A DNA stretch of 64,000 bases from Spisula solida (lineage: Eukaryota; Mollusca; Bivalvia; Venerida; Mactridae), in assembly GCA_947247005.1 (NCBI GenBank), contig OX365955.1, positions 47,595,822 through 47,659,821 of the forward strand, given 5' to 3'. Below the pieces are notes generated by a model, which saw only the letters and a list, made by a program, of their open reading frames with translations, was not told the DNA's origin and searched no databases. A program made the translations under genes and the position numbers. Positions 12,059-23,502 of the stretch are shown one piece after another (position 1 is the first letter of the stretch; every line of letters begins with the position of its first letter).

Positions 12059-12327
12059 ATATCATTTTTTCCAGGAGTGCCGTAAAGCCGTGCCGTAAAT
12101 ATCGTTCGGCACTGCCAGACTGTGCAATAAATATTTAAATTAGCTTGACGTGACCTTAGCCAATCCATGCATTGATCCGTCAATGACGTCAGGATAATAT
12201 CAACTTCGCCATAACGTCGCGCTCATTGTACCGCTGAATTTTGGCTGAAACATATGCAGAGTACATTATCCTTTTAAACAATAATGTGTATTTTTTACGG
12301 TTATGCGATAAATAGAATCTTACATTC

Positions 12328-12443
12328 GTGCTCATTACATACGAGTTTTATTAAACTCGTCGACAAAAAAATGACACTCGGCAAAGCCTCGTGTCATATA
12401 ATTTTGTCCACTCGTTTAATAAAACTCGTATGTAATGAGCACT
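12328..12443. mobile_element. 116-bp perfect-arm hairpin element
   Basis: Arms GTGCTCATTACATACGAGTT... and its reverse complement run for about 33 bp. A second dyad (TGACACTCGGC / GCCTCGTGTCA) sits in the loop. Probably a tiny foldback MITE; no coding capacity. Confidence 0.7.
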
Positions 12444-13331
12444 CATGCAAGATCCTCTATATAACTTGATGGTCAATATTTAGACGAATGGTGTCGTCAA
12501 AATGCAATATTTCTGAATATTAACAATACTAGTTAAAAGCAATGTTTATATCTATACTTCCAAAAATAACCAAAAACAATCTTCATACATACAAATTTAA
12601 TAACATTCACTGACATACTCCACATCTGAACAAAGTTTAGAGTGCATGTAGACCAACATGTTTACTGTAAGTGTCAAGTTAAACAAACTCTAAGTTATCT
12701 ATATCTTCTTCTCAGAATTAAAAGTTTTATAAACCTCCACTCTAAGACAATGTATTCAATGAATATATATTGCTCCATATCAGGTCATAACCGTTCTTAA
12801 GTTTAAAATCATGCAGTCAGAATAATTCTTGATGAGGACATTGATGCACCATCCGCACAAACTAATGAAATGGATAACGTTTTCTGACAGAGTCTGTTTT
12901 TGTGTGGCGTAAACGCCACACAATGTTATTACCACTTTTCAGCTTACGACCAATTTAACGCATTAGGCCTCGGCAAATAAATAGTTCTATGATTTGAACA
13001 ATATTACAAGCATGCAACACAGGTTACACGTATCATTGGACCTGATTTGTTTACATTACCAACATTTACTTATATTAAGACCAACAATTTTATCAGACTT
13101 TTATTTTTAGAGGATTTTTATAGCAAATCATTCCGCAACGGACTATATTTTTACTACCAACGAATGTTCTCACTGGTGGCGGGAATCTAATAGTTCCCAC
13201 GGTTTTCAATCGTACACTGTAACGTATGTAAATCACTCCGCCGCTGCACATTGCAGACGATGACCTAATTATGTTGTATACAAACATTGATGCTATATAT
13301 AGCTGGTGGGGGGAACTGAAATAGTTCTACG
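12444..13331. other. No gene or repeat recognised
   Basis: AT-rich sequence of about 0.9 kb between two small inverted-repeat elements. The only longer frames are short and show no recognisable protein features. Confidence 0.5.
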
Positions 13332-13732
13332 TACATATCGATCGGCCGATTAACGATGTTATCGCGGTAAGCGTTAAACGCACTAGTCAATTTCTACCGT
13401 GCTTTATATAAGAACTCATAATTTTCGTATCTATTATCCGATTTTGAATATTTAAAGCTTGTAATGAAGCAGAGATATATGTCTCTCTTTTACACAACAT
13501 TCAACACGATACCCTAATTAGTTAATCCACGGCGACGAGTAAGAATCCGTTCCGCGTAAAAGTAAGTTTAAAATATCCCGTTTTATACCAAATAAACGGT
13601 CGAAAATCATCAATTATTAATTTAATATTCGATCGATTTTGTTCGTTAAAGCGTGTTTTAAAAGCTAATACTTAAAGGTTTTATAAAATGTAAAACTTGT
13701 TTTTAAAGCATTAATCGGCCGATCGATATGTG
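13332..13732. mobile_element. 400-bp TIR element
   Basis: Ends carry ACATATCGATCGGCCGATTA (13333 onward) and its reverse complement ending at about 13731. The inside has no coding potential. Consistent with a MITE. Confidence 0.65.
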
Positions 13733-14169
13733 GGAGCGACGCCATGTTTACCCCTTTTACATACGTTAATATAGAGTGTCATTTAATTAACATGCGTGGT
13801 CATACGGAGAATAAACAGTAAGTTATCTTGACACTGGTCGAATTCTCCAAGTCGTTAAAAATGGTATTTGTAAATATCCCTTCATTGATGCTCAGCAGTT
13901 ACTTAAGTTCCAGGTAACTGCTGGTTCTCTTGGTGTCTTTAGCAGCACAAATGTTTGAGTAAGGGTGGGCTTATCAGAACTGTGACATAAAATTATGATA
14001 CAACCTGGATTCGATATTGGATTTAATGGCATCAGTACGCCACACATCAGTACTTTCAGTGCTTTGATTAATAGTTAATATTGATGAACAAGTCACTTAA
14101 CAATATTTGCCCTGAATATTTCATTCAAAATTCACTTATAACCAATACTACCAGCGCTACATAAGAATC

Positions 14170-14287
14170 CATAAAATAGTAGGTATCGCTAACTGACTGT
14201 TATCAAATAATAAGGTACGCGTATGTAACATAAAATAGTAGGTATCGCTAACTGACTGTTATCAAATAATAAGGTACGAGTATGTAT
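14170..14287. repeat. 59-bp direct duplication
   Basis: Two near-identical copies, each with AAAATAGTAGGTATCGCTAA and ending AAGGTACG.GTATGTA. Nothing else is seen in 13733-15317. Confidence 0.85.
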
Positions 14288-15317
14288 ACATATTCACGCA
14301 AAGAATGCTTAACATAAAATAAGCCTTGCACGTATTGACATAAATGGGTTACTAAGTCCAGTTTATAAAACTTTAATCACGTTCCGTCTTCACGTCCAAT
14401 GCTTTAAATATAATAGATGAAAATAAAACATATAATCTTGTGAGTTTTTTTCTAAAGGACTTAAAGTGTGTATGAGGTAGAATGACTGTAAGAATGGATG
14501 ATTACAGCTTAGCATACAAATATTATTTATATCTTCTCTCGTATATTCAATGTTAACACATTCATTTTTCTGCACCATGTAAGAAACACAAGTAATGCAT
14601 TAACTGACATAGTCATGACATCGTCCTTCTTCAGGGGTTATATCTACCAAATTACACGGTGTACAAACGAGTCAACTTCCGGTTATCGCAATAAGTCAGA
14701 CACGTTGAGTTGTATAGTCTCCAAATAAGTCGTACAGTAATTAGGTTTATACGCAGTTAATCACGTAGGTATTTGTGGTTTTTTTCTTCTAATTTGCATA
14801 TTGAAGAGCAAATAACTCATGAATATGCATGACGGTATATTATATGATGTTTCATTTTTCTGTTTCAAACATGATACCGTGCCGTTTGAACAAATTACAT
14901 CAATATTGGAATTTGTTTTACCCTAAACTGCGACAATTTTGCTCAACAAATGAAACACAATAGCATTGTTATAAGAAGTGTACTTTTAACCTACAGTTTG
15001 ATACTCACAATAAACAGAGCACAGGTCGTTTGTTCTTTGGCTGTCAGGGGGTAGGATTTCAAGTGATTTTATTGAATAAGGGAACGTGCGTTTTATATAA
15101 TGAACAACAAAAATACTAGCACAATGTGGTTTAGATAGAAAATTATAAGACTTTACATGAATACATCACCTTTATTTGTTTATACTAATCCAGGTCGATT
15201 GTGCAACAAGTTCTAACAACCTAGATTAATCATTCTCGACACCTCATTCCTGATGTAATCAAACGTCACTATTCACACTGAGAGCCTAGCAGGGGTATAA
15301 CTGACACCATTAATATT

Positions 15318-15380
15318 TCGCTTATGAGCCCTGATCCTCCATACTCGAAGCGGACGCTCTACCACTAGGCTATTAAAATG
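15318..15380 (-). repeat. tRNA-like SINE 5' fragment
   Basis: The minus strand reads TAGCCTAGTGGTAGAGCGTC, a clear tRNA-type A box, followed by CGCTTCGAGTATGGAGGATC. No good B box follows, so it is a truncated tRNA-derived SINE head rather than a tRNA gene. Confidence 0.5.
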
Positions 15381-15750
15381 CAGATTTATTGCGTGTTTTT
15401 CAGATATATCTGCTTCGTTATAATTATGTCTATATGTATATAATGATGAGATACAACAGCTTGGTCTGTAATTAATCACTGTATGATATGTGTCGATATT
15501 ATATGATAAATATGTGCCCTGAAGTACCCGACAACTAGAAACGGTTTAATCCACCATGATAATAAAGAGGCTACGGATAATGTATACGTCTACGTAAATA
15601 CTATTTTTTGGGTATTTCGTAATCCAGGTATGTGTAGTTTCTACAGGTAACGGACGTGTGACAGACGAAAATATAATGTGTACATGTCACACGGGTATGC
15701 CTATGCCCGGGAAACCCAATAGTTTATCGCCCGTGGTTTCAGTGAGTTTG

Positions 15751-17474
15751 TATAGCCCGTTTGCGCTGAAAAAAATCGTCTAAAATGAAGATTTCTCAGT
15801 ATTTACTGCACCTACAAGTATGAGATTTTGCACGAGTTAATGAAATGTATCTACCTAATATACAATTAAATCTAAGCAACATCGGACATGTGTAAAAAAA
15901 GTTTTGTTCATAAGTTCTATGTAAAATATTTGTAGTTTACGATGAAACTTCATGTTAGAAGACTCGATGCATGCAACAGCTAATTTTATGGTCACGTGAC
16001 ACGCCTAACGGTAGATTTACGTATTTGTAATCTATTTAATATAGTATATACGAGGCCCGTCTGTGCATCTGACATAGAACAGTTTGTTTGAATCATATTT
16101 CCCCGTCTATTGGCTTAAAAATATGAAAATACATGCAACTAACCCCCTGGCTAATAATACTCAAATAAATTTACCGAATACGTAAAATATTACACAAGTA
16201 ATATATAAATATATAATAGTGAAAATATCTAATACTTAAATTATAATTTTATATGTACATATTGAAATATACTTCTACTACTGAATAGGCCGTCTATCAG
16301 TCGTGGCCTGGCGGATTCGATCCATACAGCTGTCTTTTAGGTATTTAGCATAAGGTAATACATGTTTGTTTTATACATGTTTATTGTTCAGTGTCATAGT
16401 TTATGTATGAACATAGACAGAGACATGAAGAAAAAACATACACGTACATATCATAAGTTTATTTCATTATTTCATAATAATTTTCATATTGCCTAGCCAA
16501 ACAACAGTATTGCACAGTACAGTTCGACTTTATATTATGCTATGTATTATTCATAGATCTATGCTTCAACATCGCTATCATAAAATCATCAAAATGAATT
16601 ACTATTTTCTCAATTCCCTCCTTTATATTGTCTTTTTTCCAATATGTCTTTTCAATTTTGTCTTGGACATGTTTGCATGCATTCTCCCACTTCTTTTGGG
16701 TGATATAATCAAAACTTTCCTTAATGAGTACATGTATTTGCATATTTTTTCAACTGATTCCGAATGCATGTTCTGTCCGCATGTGCACTTTCCTCAACGA
16801 AAAAACGGCTTGCCTCTTGCAGCCTCCTTCTCGAAATATAAAAAACTGATCTTACAGCGTCTTCAAACGATTTTGACCGCTTAATATAATGCATTCTTTA
16901 AACCATTACACAAGGTTTGTGTAGATCTATATACAACTCACTTTTTAGACCTGGTTCAGTCATAAGACAACTGTCATTGTGTACATTAACATTGTAATGC
17001 TTTTATTAAGTTGTTAAATTAACATTAGGATATACATTTGTATATACATGTATGAGTATGTACATAGCTTAGTGAACACGGTTTTGGTTTTCACTGTTTT
17101 TTCATGATATTATTATACATTATCTGTATACTAGCGACATACCTAACTAATCCGACTGATACGGGCCTCAAAAATTTCGCCTTCGTCACACCAATGTCAA
17201 TCCCGTTGATCACTGATTATAACGGTTAAAAAAATACCGTAAAAACATCAATGGAATACCAGATTACCTCCCTGCGTTAAAGTGTCCAAATACATGTAAT
17301 TTCAATATACAATAAAGAACAAAGTAGTTTAAATAAGCAATTAAAAATTATGAAACTTAAAATGGGAGTAGGTAGGATGTAATTATGGTTGTACGTACAT
17401 TTTTGCACAAATCTGATGAATAGATTCTTAGAAATTTAAATTTTAGACGATTTTTTTCAGCGCAAACGGGCTAT
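15751..17474. mobile_element. TIR element, long copy (about 1.72 kb)
   Basis: Left end AGCCCGTTTGCGCTGAAAAA, continuing ATCGTCTAAA; the right end at about 17445-17474 is its reverse complement. Contains about 720 bp (16080-16800) absent from the neighbouring inverted copy. That insert has a 67-codon minus-strand frame (16743-16540) with W..ACKHV...IEK.YW..D, a pattern like tails of transposon-encoded proteins. Superfamily is not assigned. Confidence 0.75.
16540..16743 (-). pseudogene. Possible transposon protein tail fragment
   Basis: 67 codons containing ITQKKWENACKHVQDKIEKT, then YWKKDNIKEGIEKIVIHFDD. Charged, helical-looking and ending in acidic residues. It lies only in the long copy of the TIR element, which favours origin from the element's own protein. 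I do not recognise the family with certainty. Confidence 0.3.
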
Positions 17475-18540
17475 AATAGCCCGTTTGCAGCGAAAAAAAT
17501 CGTCTAAATTGTGAATTGTTAAAGATCTATTCATCAGATGTTGATAAAAATTTACGTAGGATCATAAAAGCATCCTACCTACTCCCATTTTAAATTTCAT
17601 AATTTTTCATTAATTATTTAAACAAGTTTATTCTTTACTGTATATTGATATTACTTGAATTTGGACACTTTAACGCAGGGAGGTAATCTGGTATTCCATT
17701 TATGTTTTACTGTCATCTTTTTAACTGTTATAATCCGTGATCAGCGAGATTAACATTGCTGTGATGAAAGCGAAATTTACGAGGCCCATATAAGTCGATT
17801 GATTGGGTGTGTCACTTGTGTGTATACAGATTATGAATAATACATGTAATATCACGAAAAAGCAGTGAAACCAAATCCTTATTCACTAAGCTACATAAGC
17901 TATGTATAAATACATGGACACACGCATATATTAATGTTAAATTAAGAACTTAATAACAGCATTGTAATGTTGATGTGTGCAATGACATGTAGTCTTATGA
18001 CTGAACCAGTCCTAAATAATTGAGTAAAATACATCTACCCAAACCTTTAGTATTGGTCTGAAATCGACAATCACATGTTTGAAGAATGCCTAATATTAAG
18101 CAGTCAAATCGTTTAAAGACGATGTAAAATCCGTGTTTTTATAGTTCGAGAAGGAGGCTGCTAGACGCAAGCTATATTTACGTTTAGACCCGAAAAATAT
18201 AATACACACAGACAGTACAGATGCACAGACGGGCCTCGTATATCATGCTATATTAAATAGGTTACAAATACGTAAATCTACCGTTAGACGTGTCACGTGA
18301 CCATAAAGTTGGCTGTTGTGTATATCGAGTCTTCTAACATGAAGTTTCATTGTAAACTACAAATATTTTACATAGAACTTATGAACAAAACTTTTTCAAG
18401 CATCTCCGATTTTGCTTAGATTTAATTGTATATTAGGTAGATACATTTTATTCACTCATGCACAATCTCATACTTGTAGGTGCAGTAAATACTGAGAAAT
18501 CTTCATTTTAGACGAATTTTTTCGCTGCAAACGGACTATA
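17474..18540. mobile_element. TIR element, short inverted copy (about 1.07 kb)
   Basis: Reverse-complement relative of the element at 15751-17474, abutting it at GGGCTATAATAGCCC. Homology is visible along almost the whole length, for example AGGGAGGTAATCTGGTATTC near 17680 against 17250, and TTCGAGAAGGAGGCT near 18145 against 16825. It lacks the 720-bp insert. Together the two form a nested palindrome. Confidence 0.8.
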
Positions 18541-18595
18541 TATATCTCACGAAGAAATCTCTAACAACTATCACGTGATTTTACACGCACATTGC

Positions 18596-19355
18596 AGCAT
18601 GTACGTATACATGTACCCGGAGCTACACGTAGAAGTGTACGTATACATGTACCCGGAGCTACACGTAGAAGTGTACGTATACATGTACCCGGAGCTACAC
18701 ATAGAAGTGTACGTATACATGTACCCGGAGCTACACATAGAAGTGTACGTATACATGTACCCGGAGCTACACGTAGAAGTGTACGTATACATGTACCCGG
18801 AGCTACACATAGAAGTGTACGTATACATGTACCCGGAGCTACACGTAGAAGTGTACGTATACATGTACCCGGAGCTACACATAGAAGTGTACGTATACAT
18901 GTACCCGGAGCTACACATAGAAGTGTACGTATACATGTACCCGGAGCTACACGTAGAAGTGTACGTATACGTGTACCCGGAGCTACACGTAGACGTGTAC
19001 GTATACATGTACCCGGGGCTACACATAGAAGTGTACGTATACATGTACCCGGAGCTACACATAGAAGTGTACGTATACATGTACCCGGGGCTACACGTAG
19101 ACGTGTACGTATACATGTACCCGGAGCTACACGTAGAAGTGTACGTATACATGTACCCGGTGCTACACGTAGAAGTGTACGTATACATGTACCCGGTGCT
19201 ACACGTAGAAGTGTACGTATGCATGTACCCGGTGCTACACGTAGAAGTGTACGTATACATGTACCCGGGGCTACACATAGAAGTGTACGTATACATGTAC
19301 CCGGAGCTACACGTAGAAGTGTACGTATACATGTACCCGGAGCTACACGTAGAAG
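18596..19355. repeat. 36-bp minisatellite, about 21 copies
   Basis: Unit core GTGTACGTATACATGTACCC, then GGAGCTACACGTAGAA. It begins about 55 bp after the right end of the inverted TIR element. Because 36 is a multiple of three it leaves long frames open on both strands (up to 366 codons on plus). Differences between units are mostly amino-acid-changing in every frame, so I do not call a gene. Confidence 0.95.
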
Positions 19356-20365
19356 TAGTCATACACGTTCGCATCGTAACCTCTCTAATATTACGGATGT
19401 ATGACGTCGAACATTTTTATATTTTAAGGGGCCACACTAAATATGGAGGGAGTCTCTTTGACATAATTACGAGCATAGGCGAAAGGCTGATTGTAGCGCA
19501 TCTGGTTATACGTTACTATGCTGCCATTACATGTGTTTTGCAAGGCACGTTTCCGAAACTACTGCTTGATGTTTTTTGTATGATATTTCGTCATAAAAAA
19601 GTCCTTTGTTTCAAAGAGGGTAGTCCTGATTACCGACAAGTAGGGGACGAAATGATGACCTTATCAAATCAATAATTTCAAAGAGTGCTTACGTCTCCAT
19701 TATAAACTTTCTAAACCCAACGAGGCAATAATATTTTCGCTTGTTACCAAAGTCAAATCAAAATATTTTGAGTGTATCCTTTTTGCGTCGATTGGCCAAT
19801 ATTACACAAACATTGTTTCGTTGATCAACTACTTCAAAACATTTTACAAAAATTCTCAAGTAAATCAAATGAATTATACCACAAACATCAAGGCTAAATA
19901 ACAAGTTACTAAGTCACCCATTCGTAATCGAATGTGATATGTTTATTGAACTGTATAGAATATAAACAAACATGGTTAAAAAAGATCAATACGTGTCGAA
20001 TCAAACTTGTATTTGAATTAATCAACGTATTCTGAAGATATTCCGGAAATGGGAAAACCCTTTATATGGACATTTCGAAATTAACATAGCTTCAATGTAT
20101 TCTAACTTTTAATTAATTAATTGTCCTTTTCAGAAAAGTTACTTGGTACCTATATGATATTATAAACTGGAATAATATTACGTATATACGTGGTCATAAT
20201 GTATTGGATAGTTTGGTATACAAAACAATTTCGCGTGGTCCCAAATTGCGAAATTCAGCAGATTTAAAATTTCAAAGGGAAAAATGGCAGAAAACGTATT
20301 AATCATACATTGTTTATCTAAAACGAATCTTAGAAATGTCCTCCCCAGAAAGTTAAGAGACATGG
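19356..20365. other. Gene-free flank of minisatellite
   Basis: The plus-strand frame of the array continues open for about 105 further codons to 19675 into unique sequence. No splice pattern, domain or start signal supports coding. Nothing is recognised in the rest. Confidence 0.4.
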
Positions 20366-20367
20366 TA

Positions 20368-20880
20368 TTATTATTGAGATGATCTTATTATTGAGGTGAT
20401 CTTATTATTGAGGTGGTCTGATTATTAAGATGGACATATTATTGAGATGATCTTATTATTGAGGTGGTCCTATTATTGAGGTGATCTTATTATTGAGGTG
20501 GTCTGATTATTGAGATGGACATATTATTGAGATGATCTTATTATTGAGGTGATCTTACTATTGAGGTGGTCTGATTATTGAGATGGACATATTATTAAGG
20601 TGATCTTATTATTGAGGTGGTCCTATTATTGAGGTGATCTTATTATTAAGGTGATTTTATTATTGAGATGATCTTATTATTGAGGTGATCTTATTATTAA
20701 GGTGATCTTATTATTGAGATGATCTTATTATTGTGGTGATCTTATTATTAAGGTGATTTTATTATTGAGATGATTTTATTATTGAGATGATCTTATTATT
20801 GAGGTGATCTTATTATTAAGGTGATCTTATTATTGAGATGATCTTATTATTGTGGTGATCTTATTATTGTGGTGATATTG
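20368..20880. repeat. 17-bp minisatellite, about 30 copies
   Basis: Degenerate units of GATCTTATTATTGAGGT with variants (TAAGGT, TGAGAT, GTGGTCTG). A short TG run follows at about 20883-20898. Sequence from 20900 to 21950 shows no gene or clear repeat. Confidence 0.95.
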
Positions 20881-21950
20881 TGGTGTGTGTGTGTGTGTAT
20901 TGAGTGCATATAATGTATACAGATCTGTCATTGATGCTAAATTTTAATTATAAGTGTATACATTTTGTACACAGCTGTGACCGACGGTATTGGTTTGATT
21001 GAAGGCAGAATTTACCAACCGTAACTTCTATAATACATGTATATACGTGTATTGATACACGAACTAAATCTTCTCACTGGTATATACGGAAACATGAATA
21101 TCTTGTATTGGTAATTTGTTAGTTAGTCTTGTGTTGTGTGAATGTGGGATTTCCTTTGATGGAATTATGTGATATATTTTATCGGTAGGGATAATATCAT
21201 GAAGGTATAGTATTTGAAGAGAAGTGCTTATTTCAAACATGGATATATAGACATGTTTACTGATGTGTTCATGTTCTAATTGCGATTTGTCTGTAAAGTG
21301 ATTCCTGATTCATAGTCTTCTTATGAAACAAATGCAGACATACATTATGATTTAGCTCTAACGGTGTAAAATGTAAAAATGAATGGATCACTAGGACTAG
21401 TCTCTACTTATATGCTTATTCAAATATGCCAGAGGAGCATTTAGAGTATATTTTGTTTGACTGGGATCATTTCTTCCGAATACTATATAAAAAAGTCACG
21501 ATTACTGGTTACAGCGTATATAAAACGTAATACAAAATACCCGAAAACTAATCAAAGCATGTCTTTAACTGTTTAATGCAGTGACATTCTTTAAAAGCGT
21601 TTGTAGTAAAATGATCTGTATATTTTAATTGTAGGTTCTTCTGCGATGCTGTTTCAAAAGAATATAAGCAAGTGATTACTATCAGATTAAATCGAAGTTT
21701 TAATATTTGAAAATACCAACACAATCCTCTTTATTTATATGCTGAAATTTTCAGTTCTAGTTTAATAGTGAGATTGCAATACAATGTACATGAGATTATT
21801 TAATGAGAAACCAACCTGGGGGCTATAAGGACAGATACCTTGTTAGATTTTAATCATACAACTATAATTACACTTTTATTGGTACATGTATAATAACAAT
21901 ACATTGTATTGTATTTCTGTAGCCATCTCTGTTATACTGTAGCGATGACT

Positions 21951-22377
21951 TAGTGTATTATTACCACGAAATTCTGATGTCACAAAATGCATCAAATCCA
22001 AGACGAAATTTGTCTACATAGGAAAACAAAAGTATTTTATTTCTATACCGATTTCTATGAACCATACGTCACTCTAATAAGACAAATTAAAGTTTTCCAC
22101 GAAATATAGTACCCCCATCAGCATCCTGTGACTCGTTGACCACTTGAAACTGTAGTCCGCTCGCATACAAACAAATCTGTAGTCTTTACAGGGTGTTGAA
22201 AAACGGTCCATGTGCTGAATGAGATCTTATATTTCGTGTAAAGCATATTTTCCCTTATACTGGCATATGTTGCATAGAAATCGATAAAGAAATAAAATAC
22301 GATTATTTTTGTTGGCAAATTTCGTCTTGGATTTGTTGCCTTTAGTGATGTCAGAGTCACGTGATATTGTTCCACCG
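21951..22377. mobile_element. Foldback MITE, diverged copy 3
   Basis: Same plan as 9423-9843 but heavily mutated. TAGTGTATTATTACCACG stands at the left, GTCACGTGATATTGTTCCAC at the right, with ATTTTATTTCTATACCGATT facing AATCGATAAAGAAATAAAAT inside. It is the oldest-looking of the three copies. Confidence 0.75.
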
Positions 22378-22384
22378 AAAAAGC

Positions 22385-22510
22385 CAACTTCCGGTTATCG
22401 TAATAAGTCATAAACGGTGAATTGTATAGTCTCCCAATAAGTCATACAATGACCGGAAATTACAGGTGCTTTTGGTCAAAGTGAGTCACCCAAGAAATCT
22501 TACAGTGATT
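22385..22510. repeat. Dispersed repeat, related copy near 14660
   Basis: CAACTTCCGGTTATCGTAAT and TTGTATAGTCTCCCAATAAG resemble 14671-14740 (CAACTTCCGGTTATCGCAAT, TTGTATAGTCTCCAAATAAG). Class unknown. No gene is seen in 22511-23117. Confidence 0.6.
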
Positions 22511-23117
22511 TGGTTTATACTCTGTATCTAAACTTCCGAGAAAACTGGCCGGTCTACGGGACTGAACCATTTCCCGAAGATGAAACAACACAAAACCAAC
22601 CAAACCATATTTACCATCCATGACATCATAATGTATTATATTATATTTACTTACTTACAGCGAATGAACCTGTTTCAACAATGTCTAATTTTATTCAAAC
22701 ATTATCATGGTAAATAAGGTTGAAATCTATAGTTTGAAATACATTCTCTACACCACATATTTACAATAATGTGAAAATACTACAGTAACTATTCAACTAA
22801 AGTTATTATTTTGTAGAACCATTTATGCATCAAAGCAGCTCACTGCATATTAAGTAATTATACACCGCATGCAACAAAAGAACAGTTTCTTAATCTTGCT
22901 TATAAATATATAATGTATTCTCAGTTCTAATATATAAATACAATGCAAAATGTTAATTGGCTTTTCTCGTGTTTGAAGTTGGTTGTTTCCCTTATGTATA
23001 AGTATAGTACAGCAACTGTTCACTGGAACAAATTAATCATTGTAGGTCGTTAGAATGTTTGAATTGTTAAAATAACAATTCTGATAGGACAGCGGATAAC
23101 ACCAACATTCATGGATT

Positions 23118-23373
23118 CCAGGGGTGGTATTCACAAAGCATCTTAAGGAAACACTTAGACTTTTCTTAAAATCTTAACATTTCTTTAAGTGTACACGTAT
23201 CAGCTAAACAGGAAAATCAAGATTATCAATGTTTACATAGTTTAGACGCATAATGTAAAGAACTCCAATAACCAGAAAGGAAACATGGATTATTCTTCGT
23301 TTCTTTGGAAATATGTGCAGCTCAATTTTTTAACTTAAGTCAAAGTATTTAGGTTTTCCTTGATGAATACCAG
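23118..23373. mobile_element. MITE-like element with GGTGGTATTCA ends
   Basis: Left end GGGGTGGTATTCACAAAGCA and right end GGTTTTCCTTGATGAATACC, approximately inverted. Sits just upstream of SLC17 exon 1. Ends resemble those at 2704. Confidence 0.45.
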
Positions 23374-23430
23374 TTCAATAGTTTAGATATTCTATTTCAG
23401 CAGAATATAACTGTGTGGTGATACTAACTA

Positions 23431-23502
23431 TGGATCAGTGCTACTCTGGACATACTCAATATATTGACCAGAGGAAAGAAGAGTGTCGACGTAGTCACTA
23501 AC
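23431..23502 (+). promoter_or_regulatory. Possible upstream ORF in the SLC17 leader
   Basis: An out-of-frame ATG at 23430 (ATGGATCAGTGC) opens a short frame that runs past the chosen start before stopping near 23500. If the leader includes this stretch it would act as a uORF. It depends on the unproven acceptor at 23400. Confidence 0.3.
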
